Positions 1-11,457 are shown, counted from the first letter of the stretch. The stretch is DNA of 64,000 nucleotides from Linanthus parryae (GCA_023055425.1 JALGPY010000010.1:53419665-53483664), one strand, 5' to 3'. Notes: a model not told the origin generated them from the letters alone. Made by a program: numbers and translations.

Positions 1-380
1 TATTTTATTGAAGTTATTAATTTATCGAGTATTAATTTATGGAGGTTTAACTGTACATGCTTCCGAACATGCGGTTCATTACTTATCTGGATTGCTGCCT
101 GAAACAGAACACAAGAGTTAGAAAGTACGATACCCATGTAAGAAAATGTCAAAAAGAAACAAAATATATAAGTACATGGGACAAACGCTAACATACCATG
201 GCCCTGGCTAATAGCGTAGCTTAATTGATATCTTAGCTTAATTATCAGGTCTTAATTGTAATTAGCTTTGTAAGTAATTGGGTATATAATGTTAATCAGT
301 ATAGTATTCCGACGAGGACAATTTACCATCGTTCATCGTTCACTGGCATCGTTGAGTAGATCTTCAGCCATTTTAACATT
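1..380. other. Non-coding 3' flank of the interrupted host gene
   Basis: No open reading frame or element end is visible here. If the minus-strand terminal exon proposed at 381-431 is real, this stretch would be its 3' untranslated region and downstream flank. It is AT-rich and shows no obvious repeat to the rest of the window. Confidence 0.4.
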
Positions 381-420
381 TCAAGCAGTAAGTTTGTTCA
401 CTGTATCCTCCCGTGTTTCT
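381..420 (-). pseudogene. Distal part of the terminal exon of an unrecognised host gene, cut off by a LINE
   Basis: On the minus strand the sequence left of the LINE reads through without a stop into TGA at 383-381 (residues ...LETREDTVNKLTA then stop). The frame matches the block at 11,501-11,527 on the other side of the LINE, where a GGTAG acceptor precedes codons for IKVDIND. The LINE target-site duplication, read on the minus strand as AATGATCCACTA, would encode N-D-P-L and lies exactly between the two blocks. The insertion therefore appears to have landed in coding sequence. The protein is short and I do not recognise it. That this is an exon is inferred from frame continuity and splice-like borders only. 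Confidence 0.4.
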
Positions 421-431
421 AGTGGATCATT
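420..431. repeat. Left target-site duplication of the LINE (TAGTGGATCATT)
   Basis: TAGTGGATCATT at 420-431 is repeated perfectly at 11,501-11,512. The left copy is followed directly by a run of T, which is the LINE poly(A) tail on the minus strand. Twelve bases is a normal length for L1-type target-primed insertion. Confidence 0.85.
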
Positions 432-472
432 TTTTTTTTGATACATCGGAAAGGAAAAAACAAGCAACAAAC

Positions 473-743
473 TTAGACAGTTAGATTGCTAGCCCTAACA
501 TCATTGAGCAAAGCCTCCTCAATCTCCTCCCTTGGGGTGTTGTAAGCCAAATGGTCTTGGACTTGGAAGGATCCCATACGGGCAAGCAAGTCAGGAACTT
601 TGTTGTTCTCTCTGGACACATAGCTGATGGTGCTTTTAGTGAGGATCATCAAATTCTTAATGTCAGGGATCAAGGAGTATCTGAAACTATGGATGTTGTT
701 GGGGTTCTTGATCATATCCGTTGCATCCAAGGAATCAGTTTCC
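473..743 (-). pseudogene. LINE RNase H domain, C-terminal half
   Basis: Minus-strand coding sequence, open from the Copia junction at 743 to the stop below 473. It contains the RNase H signature ETDS just inside the junction and the C-terminal motif YVSRENNKVPDLLARMG, which matches the usual VSREXNXVADXLAR block of plant LINE RNase H (RVT_3 type). The N-terminal half lies at 7,070-7,617, on the other side of the inserted retrotransposon, and the reading frame is restored if the insert and one TSD copy are ignored. It is therefore a fragment of a dead element and not a cellular RNase H gene. Confidence 0.8.
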
Positions 744-1216
744 TGTCGGGAAATTTTATTTCCTTGTGGGCCAATATGAAAATATTAGTTGTAATATTAT
801 TGGGCTATCAAATAAACGGGTCACTAAAGTGATCTAATTAATAATTGGGCTCGTAGGAACATGAAGTGGTGTGGGCTTTGTAATGTGTAGTAACCCATTA
901 CTAAATGATTAGGGTTATGGGAGCCTCATAATTTAGTATATAAAGACTACTAGGGTTGTGATCCCCAACACATTCGAATACAGTAGTCTCACTCTTCCCA
1001 TTGAGAGAGATCATTGAAGCTGGTCCGAGTTGTGGTTGGAAGATCGCGGTCCACTCAAGATCATCATGATGTTGAAGACGAATACACTAGCTATGGACCG
1101 AGGTCAGTCTAATTTAAAATTCTTACATTCTTGGCTATTCTAGGTAATAGTTTATGTGTTGTAGATTATGATTCCGCCTTTAGATAATCTACGTGAAGTT
1201 CTATTTTGATCTAACA
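744..1216 (+). repeat. Copia-1 5' LTR
   Basis: Begins TGTCGGGAAATT and ends TCTAACA, 473 bp. The pair at 6,602-7,069 begins TGTTGGGAAATT. A TATA-like TATATAAAGAC lies near 937-947, followed by the expected transcript start region. Confidence 0.9.
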
Positions 1217-1218
1217 AG

Positions 1219-1230
1219 TGGTATCAGAGC
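1219..1230 (+). other. Copia-1 primer-binding site (tRNA-iMet)
   Basis: TGGTATCAGAGC two bases after the LTR is the standard complement of the 3' end of plant initiator-methionine tRNA. Confidence 0.9.
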
Positions 1231-1835
1231 AACTATCATGCTAGGATCGTTAATAACAAATATTTTAAGTTAATCCCGAATTAGGATTTATAGTCTCATT
1301 TTGTGTATTTATGTCGGATCTAGGAGTTCTTTATATGGTTACGAAGATCTAGAAACAAGCTTTCTAACGATATATTTTAAGCTTAATTCCGACTTACGGT
1401 TTGAAAGTTATGGTGTTTTAAACCAACAGCTCCGATTAATGATTTGCCTAACACTGCCTTAGATCTGGGCTGTGCCGAGTTTCGATCTGTTGTGGCAGCG
1501 TGCACCGCTGCTTTGTTGTGCCGCCCAGTTCCGACGACTCATATTGTTTTGGCTATTCCAGGAGTTATATATATCAGATTTGGGCGATTCAATAGTCAAA
1601 CCCTAGGTTTTTGGGTCTTTTGAATCCATCTGTACGGTTAGATTTTTCAGATTCGGAATATGTTTCTGGGCAGAATAAATAATTTCGTATTTTAGCATTT
1701 TTTAGGACATGTAATCTTATTATTTCCATGTTTTGACTAAAGTAATGTTTCTCTCATGATACTACTGTATTTATATCATGTTTATGACTTGATTCATGAA
1801 TAAAATATGCGAGATTATTACTATTGTTAATTTTT

Positions 1836-2340
1836 GGTGTATTTTTAGTATGTTGCGCCATTATAAATCATTAGTGTATATTTGGTATATCACACAATGT
1901 GAAATATGGTATATATTTAGTATCTTACACCGTTATTGATATTCGGTGTATCTTTGGTATTCATACACTATTAAATATCTTTGGTGTATATTGATATCTT
2001 ACACCATAATTGATTTGGTGTATCTTTGATATTTTTACACCAGTAAATATCTTTGGTGTATCTTTGGTATTCTTACATCATTAAGTGTTTTTGGTGTATA
2101 TTTGGTATCATACACCATATGAAATTTGATGTATATTTGGTATTCTTACACCATTTAGTATATTTGGTGCATATTTGATATCTTAAACCACTATGACTAT
2201 TTTGGGTGTAATCTTTTGTATTCCACTAAAAAATTAATATTCCGGGTTCTACATTTAATACATTAGTGTAACTTTGACATTTTACACTAAAATATACATT
2301 TTAGACATTAGTGTAATTTTGTATTTTACACTAAAATAAA
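1836..2340 (+). repeat. Array of about 13 degenerate hairpin units (GGTGTA...TACACC)
   Basis: About thirteen units of roughly 27 bp, spaced at about 38-40 bp, each start with (T)TGGTGTA or TTAGTGTA, continue with a T-rich core such as TATTTGGTATCT, and end with TACACCA or TACACTAA. The first and last six to eight bases of a unit are complementary, so each can fold into a hairpin. Drift between units is considerable and the last two units use the AGTGTA/TACACT variant, whose arms are still complementary. The array lies between the primer-binding site and the first coding remnant of Copia-1. Confidence 0.75.
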
Positions 2341-2460
2341 ATGATCTTGTATCATAGAATAAATCAGTTGAAATGATATGTCGCCAATGTGACCTCTATT
2401 GTATAAAATTTATTTATTTTGGGATATAAAGATGTGTGTGTTTATTATTTATGCGACTAG

Positions 2461-2600
2461 CTAATCGTCCCAAAGGAAGGTTGTTAGTTGGCCAAATAAT
2501 AAGCACACTTGTGGTAGTAAAATATGTGATGGCTATCAAGTTATTCCATGTGAACAATACGTCGGCCTAAAGGAAGACCTATTGTTTGACCGAATTTACT
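2461..2600 (+). repeat. Paired GGCC-AAAGGAAG...TTTGGCC modules, first pair
   Basis: Two modules, near 2,466 (CGTCCCAAAGGAAGG... GTTGGCCAAATAATAAG) and near 2,560 (TCGGCCTAAAGGAAGACC), resemble two more at 4,691-4,800. Each pairs a GGCCCAAA-like start with a TTTGGCC-like end about 20 bp on, so a short stem is possible. They lie in non-coding Copia-1 interior; function unknown. Confidence 0.5.
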
Positions 2601-3939
2601 GTCAATATTTGATTACTGCGTGGAGAGTACCACTTACAAGTTGTTGTTTCTGTCCAAAGACTAAACAACAATGTTGGGCTAGGTATCTTGTAAAGAACCC
2701 GTTAATTATATTGTTGATTTATGTCTTGCATGAATACTTTGTGGTTATATTTTATCTCATGCTTGTACAATATATTTGTATTTTGAGCTCATGTCTTTAA
2801 CTGGTTCTCTATTTAAGTCAGCTTATTTTTTATTTGTGACAAAGACTCACATTTAGTGCTTTATAGCATGTATAAATTCTTGAAAATAAAGTTAATTCTA
2901 GAAGCTTTTAAGTGAAGTAATGGTAATGCTATTGAGTTCCTCAAGCTTATGTGTCCGAGTTTTCTAAAGAAAACATTGAGAGGACTTTTAGTCAACATTG
3001 TCTTGTTAAAAGAGGAACATAAGGGAGTACATCCGGAAAACTTTAATCTCAATTAAGAACTTACGTATTAAAGTTAGAGTTGTCTAAGGACATGCTCGTA
3101 AGGTGTATATATATTTTCTCTCAAGCACTTAAGTGAGTATACGGAGAGCTGTAACGCTCATGTGGATAAATAAGTTCTTTGTGAACTTTTCACTCATATG
3201 TGTTAAAAGATAAAATAGTTGTATGAGATTAAACTAAACGTAGTCGTTTAATATTTACCCTAAGGATAATAGTCGAGATAAAGGGGATACAGTAATGTAA
3301 GTTGCAGTTAAATCACATTCCAAATATGTAAATGTAATATCATTTGGTAATTTTTGATACTTTTTACATAAATATGAGTGGACGTGTGAATATAAGTTCA
3401 ATGCCACATGTTGGATACGGAAAATTTTACTTCTCACTATGAATTAATTTAAGTTTTTACCTGATCATATATGGTGAGTAGTTTTTGATGAAACTACTCA
3501 ATTAAGAATATTTATGCATGGTTGGTTGTTGGGCCGATAGCCGCTTGATGCTGAAATATTCATCTCTATGGCCAATGGTAATACAAATATAGTTGAAGCA
3601 ATAAAGAATTTTAGCTTATTTCCAAACATTGTTTGAATTTTGTGTATTTACTAATGTTAAGAAAATTAGATTTTCGTTCATATGGGATAAATTCAGAAAT
3701 TTTGGTAATTCGGAAAGTTGTAAATGCTTCATTTCGATTAAAAATAATATTTCAAATGTAATGCTTCATTTAAAAAGACCATGCATGTCATTATGAGGTA
3801 CAATGATGCAAGAGTAAGAATTATATATTTGGTATGGCACAAAAGCTAAAGGAATGTCTTCGTTGGAAGAATTAAGATGCTTATGTGTAATAGAATTCGT
3901 AGACTCCTTGATTTCACAAATATTTTGAATTTGTGTTGA

Positions 3940-4025
3940 AAGCGTAAAGGGGTGTATAAATAATTAGGTGTGTGTGGAATAAGGACATACTAGAACTTAT
4001 ATGTACTGATATGGTGGACCACTCT
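3940..4025 (+). pseudogene. Copia-1 integrase remnant
   Basis: A short stretch translates as ...NKDILELICTDMVDHSL, which resembles the start of the Copia integrase core (LELIHTD-type block that carries the first catalytic Asp). Frames on both sides are broken by stops. I see no second or third catalytic residue nearby. The rest of the interior from 2,600 to 5,850 yields only isolated short open stretches. Confidence 0.35.
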
Positions 4026-4682
4026 TTATAGTTATTTTGAGTGAAAACAGTATCATATTTAGTTCATAAGACTTTTGTCCACCTCATCAACACCTATAAT
4101 CGGTTTGAGAAGTAAAGTATGTGAATGTATAAGGTAGCAACATTCATGGTGTTAATTTAATTCCTATAGATGTGCATAAAGTTTATTCCCTACATGGAGT
4201 TATAGACATACATGTCATAAATTAAGTTTGTGGAAATGAAATTAAACATATCTGGATATTGCAAGGAGAATGATTAGTCATTCTCTTTATCATGAGGCTA
4301 TGGGAATAAAGATTTAAGGTTGCGACTTACATATAAAATACTTTATGTATTAAAGTGGCTATTTAGTACCATATTTAGTACCATATATGATTGGGTAGGC
4401 GAATACCTAGCATAAGGAGGTTCTCATTTCGAATCATCCCACTTAAAGGGAGGCCATATTGGTCTAGTGGGAGATATTGAATATGGTATTTGCTCGTTGC
4501 CACTTATATTGATGTTATTAATAATTGAGAAGTTCTAAATCTCGCAATTTGTCTTCTCAAATAAAGCCCTTTTTTCTTGAGACTTTTGTGGATGTTGAGT
4601 TTGAGTGGGAGATACGGTTATAAGGAATATTTTTTTTGAACATAAAGTTAATTATGTTTGTGAAATGCACATGTATATTGTT

Positions 4683-4800
4683 TATGCAAGCAATGATCAG
4701 CCCAAAGGAAGGTCATTGTGTGGCCAAATAATAAGGCATACTTGTTTATGCGAACATTAATCGGCCCAAAGGAAGATTATTTGTTTGGCCAAATAAGAAT
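4683..4800 (+). repeat. Paired GGCC-AAAGGAAG...TTTGGCC modules, second pair
   Basis: Two adjacent modules, ATCAGCCCAAAGGAAGG...TGTGGCCAAATAATAAG and ATCGGCCCAAAGGAAG...TTTGGCCAAATAAG, are close relatives of the pair at 2,461-2,600, about 2.2 kb upstream. Each is preceded by a TTATGC(A/G)A string. Confidence 0.5.
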
Positions 4801-5879
4801 GTGCATATTAAGTTATTCACATCGTTCAAATAAACATTCCATAAGGATACTCATAATAGGCAAACTCATCAGCCTCAAATATGAAGTGCCGCTAAAGTAA
4901 TTCACTAATGACATGAGAAATATGATTTATGTATTGCATGTTATTCTCATGTATTTGTGTTTGACATAAGGTTTGTGGAAGATGATTCAATCAACTTCTT
5001 ACAAGTCAATTTTTTTTAAAGTAAATTGATTTTGTAATGATAAGATGAAATCTCTGAAGAAATTAGGGACATTTGGAATATTTCATAATAGCATAATTTA
5101 TTGTTATTTACAATAAATAAGGTGTGTTGTTGGTAATTATGAAAGATATGAAGACATACGTTGTCATTAGTTTTCATCTAAATGAGGCACTGACTACAAA
5201 GAGAATTCATAGAGTTTTACAAAATTCTCTTGAAGTAGATGTACATATATGGATAAGTGAATTACAATTATATACTTTTGACTTTGGTAATTCAAAGTAC
5301 ATGTTTGTAAATTACTCAATTCCATTTATAGTCTAAAAGCTTGCTTCTAGATATGGTATTGCAATATTCATAAAGTTATTATCTCATGATGTTGCGAGAT
5401 AACTACGGTAGATATTTGTGAGTACCACAGTTCAGCGAGAGTAATTTTCTGGTGCATCATTTGGATTATACTCTTTTGACTAGCACCAATATAGACTTGT
5501 TGGGTGGACCAAGATATTCTTTATAAGGTTTCTAAAGAAAAGATCTTGGGGACATATTCCCTATGTCGAAAATAAATGCTCTTGGAATGTATCATTGAGT
5601 ATTCGACAAGAGATCTATATCGATAAGGTATTTGCTAGATCGAGTACTTAAGGTTGTGCACTAAAGAATAATACTACTAATTAAGGAGACAATTTCTAGT
5701 GTCATTCAGTATATCAAGAATATTAAGATAAGTAATAAGGATGCAAAGATTCGTAATACACCGAATCAATGAGTCTTGTGTATACCAAATATGTACACAT
5801 GTGGTTATTGTATACATATTAGTATATTTGGTATACTTTGGCTAATCATTGTATGTATTAGGGTTAACATACAATCGAT

Positions 5880-6140
5880 TAGTAAGGTATTGAAGAGAAC
5901 GAAAGACTACACACTCACTTATCGGAATTCATATAATTTTGAGATCACTGAATCTAATTCCGAGGATTATGTCAAGTTTATTGACATAAAGTCTTATTCT
6001 TTTTAAGAAATATTCAATGTGTTTGTGTCAATTTGACATTGTTGTGATAACTCTGTTCTTGAGGATCCTCTAACTAAGGAATTACCACATAAAGTGTTGA
6101 AGAGCGGATTGCTCATTTGGACTGGTAATACCTAAAGTGC
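5880..6140 (+). pseudogene. Copia-1 RNase H remnant
   Basis: Residues YRNSYNFEITESNSEDYVKF follow VLKRTKDYTLT, which matches the start of Copia RNase H (LKRTKDYxLxY...DLEVxGYSDSDxAG). Farther on, EDPLTKELPHKVLKSG matches the C-terminal DPLTKxLP block. Stops and frameshifts separate the two and the catalytic acidic residues are mutated. Position just upstream of the polypurine tract fits the normal Copia order. Confidence 0.6.
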
Positions 6141-6601
6141 TTTGGTTTAGTGGGAGTTTGTATCCAATGAATGTCATTTCTCGAGACACTTACTTCAGTT
6201 TCTGCAGAATAAAGTTTTATGTTTTATTCAAGTTAATCTGAATTATTGTTATTTTAATTTTCCTATTGCGGTTTAGCATAAAGATGGAAATTATAAGGTT
6301 TGATCTCACTTCAGTAAGGATCAGTGGAAATAGGCATGTCTAAAGATCACATTGCATGTAATTTCCCGCTACACATCCACACTTGATCTATGTCGTTGAG
6401 TATATTGGTTTGGTGATCATTGATGGGTCTTTGTTACGACTATATCTAAATGTAGCAAAGGTCGCGTTGGTCTCACGCTGGTATGGACAATGGACCAGAT
6501 TGTTATTAGGAATGTTTTAAGGTTGATAGCATTTTTGCTAGCACTACGGATTATGAAATATAACTACATTCGGTTTTTCAAATTTGGCCCAAGTTGGAGA
6601 T

Positions 6602-7069
6602 TGTTGGGAAATTTTATTTTCTTGTGGGCCAATATGAAAATATTAGTAGTTATATTATTGGGCTATCAAATAAATGGGTCACTAAAGTGATCTAATTAAT
6701 AATTGGGCTCGTAGGAACATAAAGTGGTGTGGGCTTTGTAATGTGTAGTAACCCATTACTAAATGATTAGGGTTATGGGAGCCTCATAATATATAAAGAC
6801 TACTAGGGTTTTGATCCCCAACACATTCGAATACAGTAGTCTCACTCTTCCCATTGAGAGAGATCATTGAAGCTGGTCCGAGTTGTGGTTGGAAGATCGC
6901 GGTCCACTCAAGATCATCATGATGTTGAAGACGAATACACTAGCTATGGACCGAGGTTAGTCTAATTTAAAGTTCTTATGTTCTTGGCTATTCTAGGTAA
7001 TAGTTTATGTGTTGTAGATTATGATTCCGCCTTTAGATAATCTACATGAAGTTCTATTTTGATCTAACA
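6602..7069 (+). repeat. Copia-1 3' LTR
   Basis: 468 bp, from TGTTGGGAAATT to TCTAACA, preceded by the polypurine tract at about 6,591-6,601. It matches the 5' LTR almost base for base. The main difference is a few bases lost before the TATATAAAGAC box. Confidence 0.9.
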
Positions 7070-7617
7070 TTTCTACCTCCATTCTACTGAAGCCACTGGA
7101 GTAGGTGATTTTCAGACCATTGTAAATAGCAAGGAGCTCAGCATTAATAACAAAAGTCTCTGCAGATTTTCCAGTGAAACTGATGATGTGTTTTCCTTTA
7201 TCATCTCTCAAAATGCCTCCAAAGCCAGCTCCTCCCGTGCGAGCATAAAGGCTTGCATCTGTGCTGAGTTTGAAAACACCTGCAGGAGGACAAATCCAAT
7301 AATTAGAGGTGTAACTTCTAGGTGCTACCACTCCACTAGTATCCTTTTCATTGAAGGCATTGTGGATGGTAGTAGCATGTTTGATGACCTCATTGGCACA
7401 GATCAAGTTGGGGATGATCTTTCCTTCAAAACTCATAGTGTTTCTTTGTTTCCAAATGGTCCAAAGACCAGTGACAAAGATTTCATTCCAATTCATATTG
7501 AGATAGCAAGAGCTATTATCAGTGGCATTTTTGTGAAGCCAATAAGGGAAGCTGGAGCAAGAACCCTCATTCAACCAGTTTCCTTTTCTAAGAAGGGACC
7601 AAATGGCTTTAGAGTAA
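7070..7617 (-). pseudogene. LINE zinc-binding RT tail and N-terminal RNase H half
   Basis: Open minus-strand frame between the two insertions. From the Helitron side it reads YSKAIWSLLRKGNW (end of the zf-RVT region), then GLWTIWKQRNTMSFEGK (the usual WxIWKxRN linker), then the RNase H core with STDAS (first Asp) and NAELLAIYNGL (catalytic Glu), up to RMEVE at the Copia junction. It joins in frame to 743-473. The 3.8-kb Helitron interrupts the zf-RVT motif directly after the codons for LFIHCD. Confidence 0.8.
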
Positions 7618-7647
7618 CTAGACGTGACCCCGCGCCACAACGCGGGC
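7618..7647 (-). other. Helitron-1 3' terminus with hairpin
   Basis: Minus-strand order is GCCCGCG, loop TTGTGG, CGCGGGG, TCACGT, CTAG. The stem is 7,629-7,634 with 7,641-7,646. This is the standard plant Helitron termination structure. Confidence 0.85.
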
Positions 7648-8936
7648 GATGCATTATTTGGTCTTGTACATTTTTTTGAGAAAACTCAACAAATCTATTG
7701 TTGCAATTATGTTCATCTATGTGAAATTTGAAACATGATATTGTTAGGGGCATCAATGTTGAACACCAAGTACGATGAAATACTGTACAAAATTATGCGA
7801 CAATCATCTTCGTGGTTGACTAACCACCTTATAGAGCTTGACCACAAATTAGAACTTAAACAATGTACATTAGTCTCAGATCAATCATCTTTTCCAACAA
7901 TGTACAATCTCATGATCCAATAATCGGTCTCATCAAAACATGCTTCATGAATCAATAAAGATCAACTACACAACAACGTGATTACATTGCTTATTTATTG
8001 GCACACATTTTTTTCTTTGCTTTATTATAGTAATCACATTATATAAATTGACGAAATTTGATTGGTTCATGTACTTCTTCATGAGATCCGGAACATGTAA
8101 ATGGGAGTTTTTCTAAAAATAAACTATAATTCTTACTATTATTTCAATCTATTTTACATACATTGTTGTACTTCATAAACATGCAAAAATTCACTTCAAT
8201 CACTGAAAAATATTTGTCATTAGATAACTAAGAGTGTGCATGTAATAGAAAAAAAGTATATCCGACGTTTTAATGTAACTTCAGATGAACAGACTGTAAA
8301 CAAACATTGCACATTTTAGTTTTTTAAAGGGAAAGTAAGGACGATAAAACTACTGTGAGTTCAAAAACAGTGGAAAATATTCCTAAAAAAACAGTGGAAA
8401 ATAGATAAATAGTTGTAGATCCATGATACAATATTTTTATTCATAATTAAGCTGTGAAAATTTGACGGAATATAAAAAGGATAACAAAAGTTTCTTCTAA
8501 ATCATCTACCCATTTATTGTTTCATTGAAATTTCATCTAAATGAAGTTAAAAACATGAGACGTCTATTGGGAGCTCCTTCATCGCTGTTACCGCACTTCG
8601 TCGGTGACCAATCACCGACTCCCTCCCTCTCTCTCTCTCATTTTCTCCCTCCTCTCTATCTCTCCCTCTCTGTTGGTTCTTCCTCGACCGGAATACCCCT
8701 TCCTCGCTCTCGATCTGGGTTCAGGATCTTAAAATCTTCAAGTTAAAGAACTCCTGACAAAAAGAAAGAATTGTAAAATATCAAATAACTACTAAAAGTA
8801 TTATCTCATTAATAAACTGGAAATTTTCAAAAAAGATAATGGAAATTTTCATAAAATTAATTAAATAATAGTTGCACATGGCGGTTTTAACAAACTAACG
8901 TTTTTGTAATATTTTTCGTATAAGTTTAAGGCCGTT

Positions 8937-9105
8937 TTTGATAACCGCCGAAAATAAAATTCAAGTCGGTTTTATCCGCCATTTTCTGGTTAGCGGATGC
9001 TTTCTTAGCGTCACATTACAAACTCTGTCGTACCTAGTTAAAGCGGTTTTGGGCAAGATTTTCGACGGTTTTGAACCGCCGTTTCAGGTGATATTTCTAG
9101 TAGTG
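8937..9105 (-). mobile_element. CACTA-like transposon terminus fragment inside Helitron-1
   Basis: On the minus strand position 9,105 begins CACTACTAGAAATATC, the signature end of CACTA-family DNA transposons. Subterminal CCGCC/GGCGG-type motifs (for example AACGGCGGTT and AACCGTCG) are repeated through 8,937, as expected for transposase-binding subterminal repeats. The opposite CACTA end is not visible in the Helitron, so this is a fragment or a deleted copy. Confidence 0.55.
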
Positions 9106-11457
9106 GACTCTAAGAAAACACCAATATTGTACACCAATTATAAAGAATTATTAAATAATTCTACTAAGGCGTCTATAAACAGTTTTTTGTGTGAGTGAAT
9201 AATGCGGTGTCCTCTAGCGGGTAGCTAGAGGCTAATCCTCCTGGGATGTAGAAAAGTGTTCATGAACATCACAATTAGCTTATTGGTAGAAAAAATTCAA
9301 TAAGCAACCTGGTAGAGCTCGACTACATATTTGAACCATCTGTTAAAGCCTTTTATTAAATTCTTCATTTGAATCGTACTTTCATGTGATCGGTAAAGAC
9401 TTTCTTATGGTTACGACATTACAATCTTTATAAAAGTGAAAGTGTTCAACTGCAAAATGTTGAATGTTACTCTAATCCAAATGAAACTAAAGTTATGCCT
9501 ATACATTGAAATGAGTACATCATTTGATTAAAAATATTAGAAAGTCGGTAGTCCAACAATTTTCATAAAGTTTATCAACAACTTAATTCATATAATATTA
9601 CTCAAGTAACATTTTCTCAACTTAATCATGCAAAAATAACACTTAACGGAATCTTTTTATGGAACCTACCATAGTTTTTAGGGGGCATAACCCGCGTTTT
9701 ATTAAGAAAAAAATTCATTCTCTCATATATCACGGAGTTTGCATTTTTCATTTCCACTACTTTTTTGCCTCACAGTAACCTTTCTTGCATTGTTTACAAT
9801 ATTTAAAATAAAGTTGTGTTTGTTTACTGCTTGCCCATAGAATTAAGGTCCAAATTTAAGGGAAAGCAAAATAAATTTTTTAGACATGCCGTATATCTAC
9901 AAATGCATACTATTTGTTATCTAATGACAAAGAGTCTTACATGTTTAAAGTGGTATAGGAATATATACATGACTTGAGATGTATGTGTGTACAAATATGA
10001 TTGAAACATAACCATACTAAAGAGAGATTTTTCGGAAGAAGCGTGAAGATATCAAGTTTCATTATTTTAGTATAGATACCTGGATTGAGCAAAGAAAAAA
10101 TGACATGTACCAATAATTGAGAGCAGTAATCGGGTGATTACATAGTTAATTTTTAGTGAGTCAATGTGACAATTATAGACTAATTAATTTTTAGTAACTG
10201 CGGCAGGTGCTATTAACAATTTTAACTTGTGATTTAATTTTGATTTCAAAACCTTTGAGGTAATAAAGATAGAATAAAAAGAAGGAAAAAATAGAAATAA
10301 TATAAAATGAGCTTGTCTATATTTTATTACTAAATTTTGGTACAATCACTAACTTAAAATGATTTTCTCCCTAGAAAATACTTAAAATGCTTTTTATTTT
10401 TTTTATAAATAAAAAATACTTAAAAGGCATTTTATGATGCAACGATAATATTGAAGGTGTTACTAAACTCACATTTCGTATGAGTTTGTACATCCGTCAT
10501 ATCACATGTAATACAATTATTTAATAGTGCCTCCAAATACAGTTATATAAGATAAAAATAGTTCGTTAAATTAAGAATTATGAGTACGCATTTTCTCATG
10601 CATTTATAATGAGGATTGACAATTCAAAATAATAATAATGAGGATTGAATTACATGGTCAAGAAATCCTCCCAACAGTGATCTTAATCGCATTCGTGAAT
10701 TAGAGATGAAACAAATCGATATTCGAAATAATATTTCCAGGAAAACAAAAATCACTATGCGCAAAAAAATGAAATAATACATCAAGTCTAAACTTGTTCA
10801 CTTACCGACTTAAAATATCAAGAGAATACGAAATTTGTATCCGTCTCAAAATCTGATGCAAATGCATAATATCAATAAAATTTCATAACAAAGGCATTCA
10901 TGATCAGAGATCTTATAACCAAACAGCTTTCAGAAACTACCACTGTTGTCCAAAGCATGCTTTTCAAAAACTAAATAGAAAAAACTTTGCAGTGATACAT
11001 AAATTGAAGAAAAAGTACGCCTCAAAATATAAATCTTTGATTTTGTAGTATTACCGAGTGTGATTTCTCTTTTTGTTCTTGCACGGACCGCTCAAGAAGT
11101 TAAGCAAATATGTGCAAGAACCACGAAAAGGTGAAGAAAATTTGTGCAGAAAAGTTCAATGGTAATTGAGATTCCATTAATTTTTGTAACTCCCATCAAA
11201 TTAATGGAAAATTAATATCTTAATATTAAGTCACATGATGAGTCATCCATGACATAGCATTGAATATTTTAAAATTCAGTTACATGATGAGTCATGCATG
11301 ACATGGTATTATTTTATTGGCTTGTACATGGCAATTGATGATATGGCGAAACAAATGTCAACACTTCAAAAACTAAGAATTGACAAATGGCAATTTCACG
11401 TTCAATCTGGGAACTTTCCTGCTTTTATATATATATAGATCACAGTGGATAAATAAG

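Larger units (their letters stand above)
744..7069 (+). mobile_element. Copia-1: complete but highly decayed Copia LTR retrotransposon
   Basis: Two LTRs (744-1,216 and 6,602-7,069) bound this element. A tRNA-iMet primer-binding site lies at 1,219-1,230 and a polypurine tract (AAGTTGGAGAT) precedes the 3' LTR. The flanking pentamers TTTCC (739-743) and TTTCT (7,070-7,074) are a target-site duplication with one change. The uninterrupted LINE frame supports TTTCT as original. The interior is shot through with stops. Recognisable remnants are an integrase piece near 3,960 and an RNase H piece at 5,880-6,140, in that order, which is the Copia order. The region after the primer site carries an unusual hairpin array (1,836-2,340). 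LTRs are close to identical apart from a small deletion, so the coding decay probably predates this insertion. It may have moved as a non-autonomous copy. Confidence 0.9.
7618..11439 (-). mobile_element. Helitron-1, non-autonomous (minus orientation)
   Basis: On the minus strand the element starts with TCTATATATATATAAAAGC at 11,439 and ends CTAG at 7,618, with host A before the TC and host T after CTAG, as Helitrons insert between A and T. Eight bases before the CTAG lies a GC-rich hairpin (CCCGCG/CGCGGG). There is no terminal inverted repeat and no TSD, and deleting the interval restores the LINE reading frame exactly. No Rep/helicase ORF is present in the 3.8 kb, so it is non-autonomous. 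It carries a CACTA-like terminus (to 9,105) and a CT-rich patch with a 73-codon open frame at 8,525-8,746 that could be captured gene sequence, though nothing in it is recognisable. Confidence 0.85.

Noticed and set aside
1836..2340. CRISPR-like regularly spaced repeat
   Set aside because: Eukaryotic context within a retrotransposon, degenerate repeats and no unique equal-length spacers or cas genes.
7188..7679. 163-codon plus-strand frame
   Set aside because: Antisense shadow of the LINE RNase H coding sequence and Helitron end.
8938..9198. 86-codon plus frame
   Set aside because: It crosses the CACTA-like terminus and its subterminal repeats.
7618..11439. Autonomous Helitron with Rep/helicase
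   Set aside because: No frame of adequate length or motif in the element; the same holds for 41,043-47,136.
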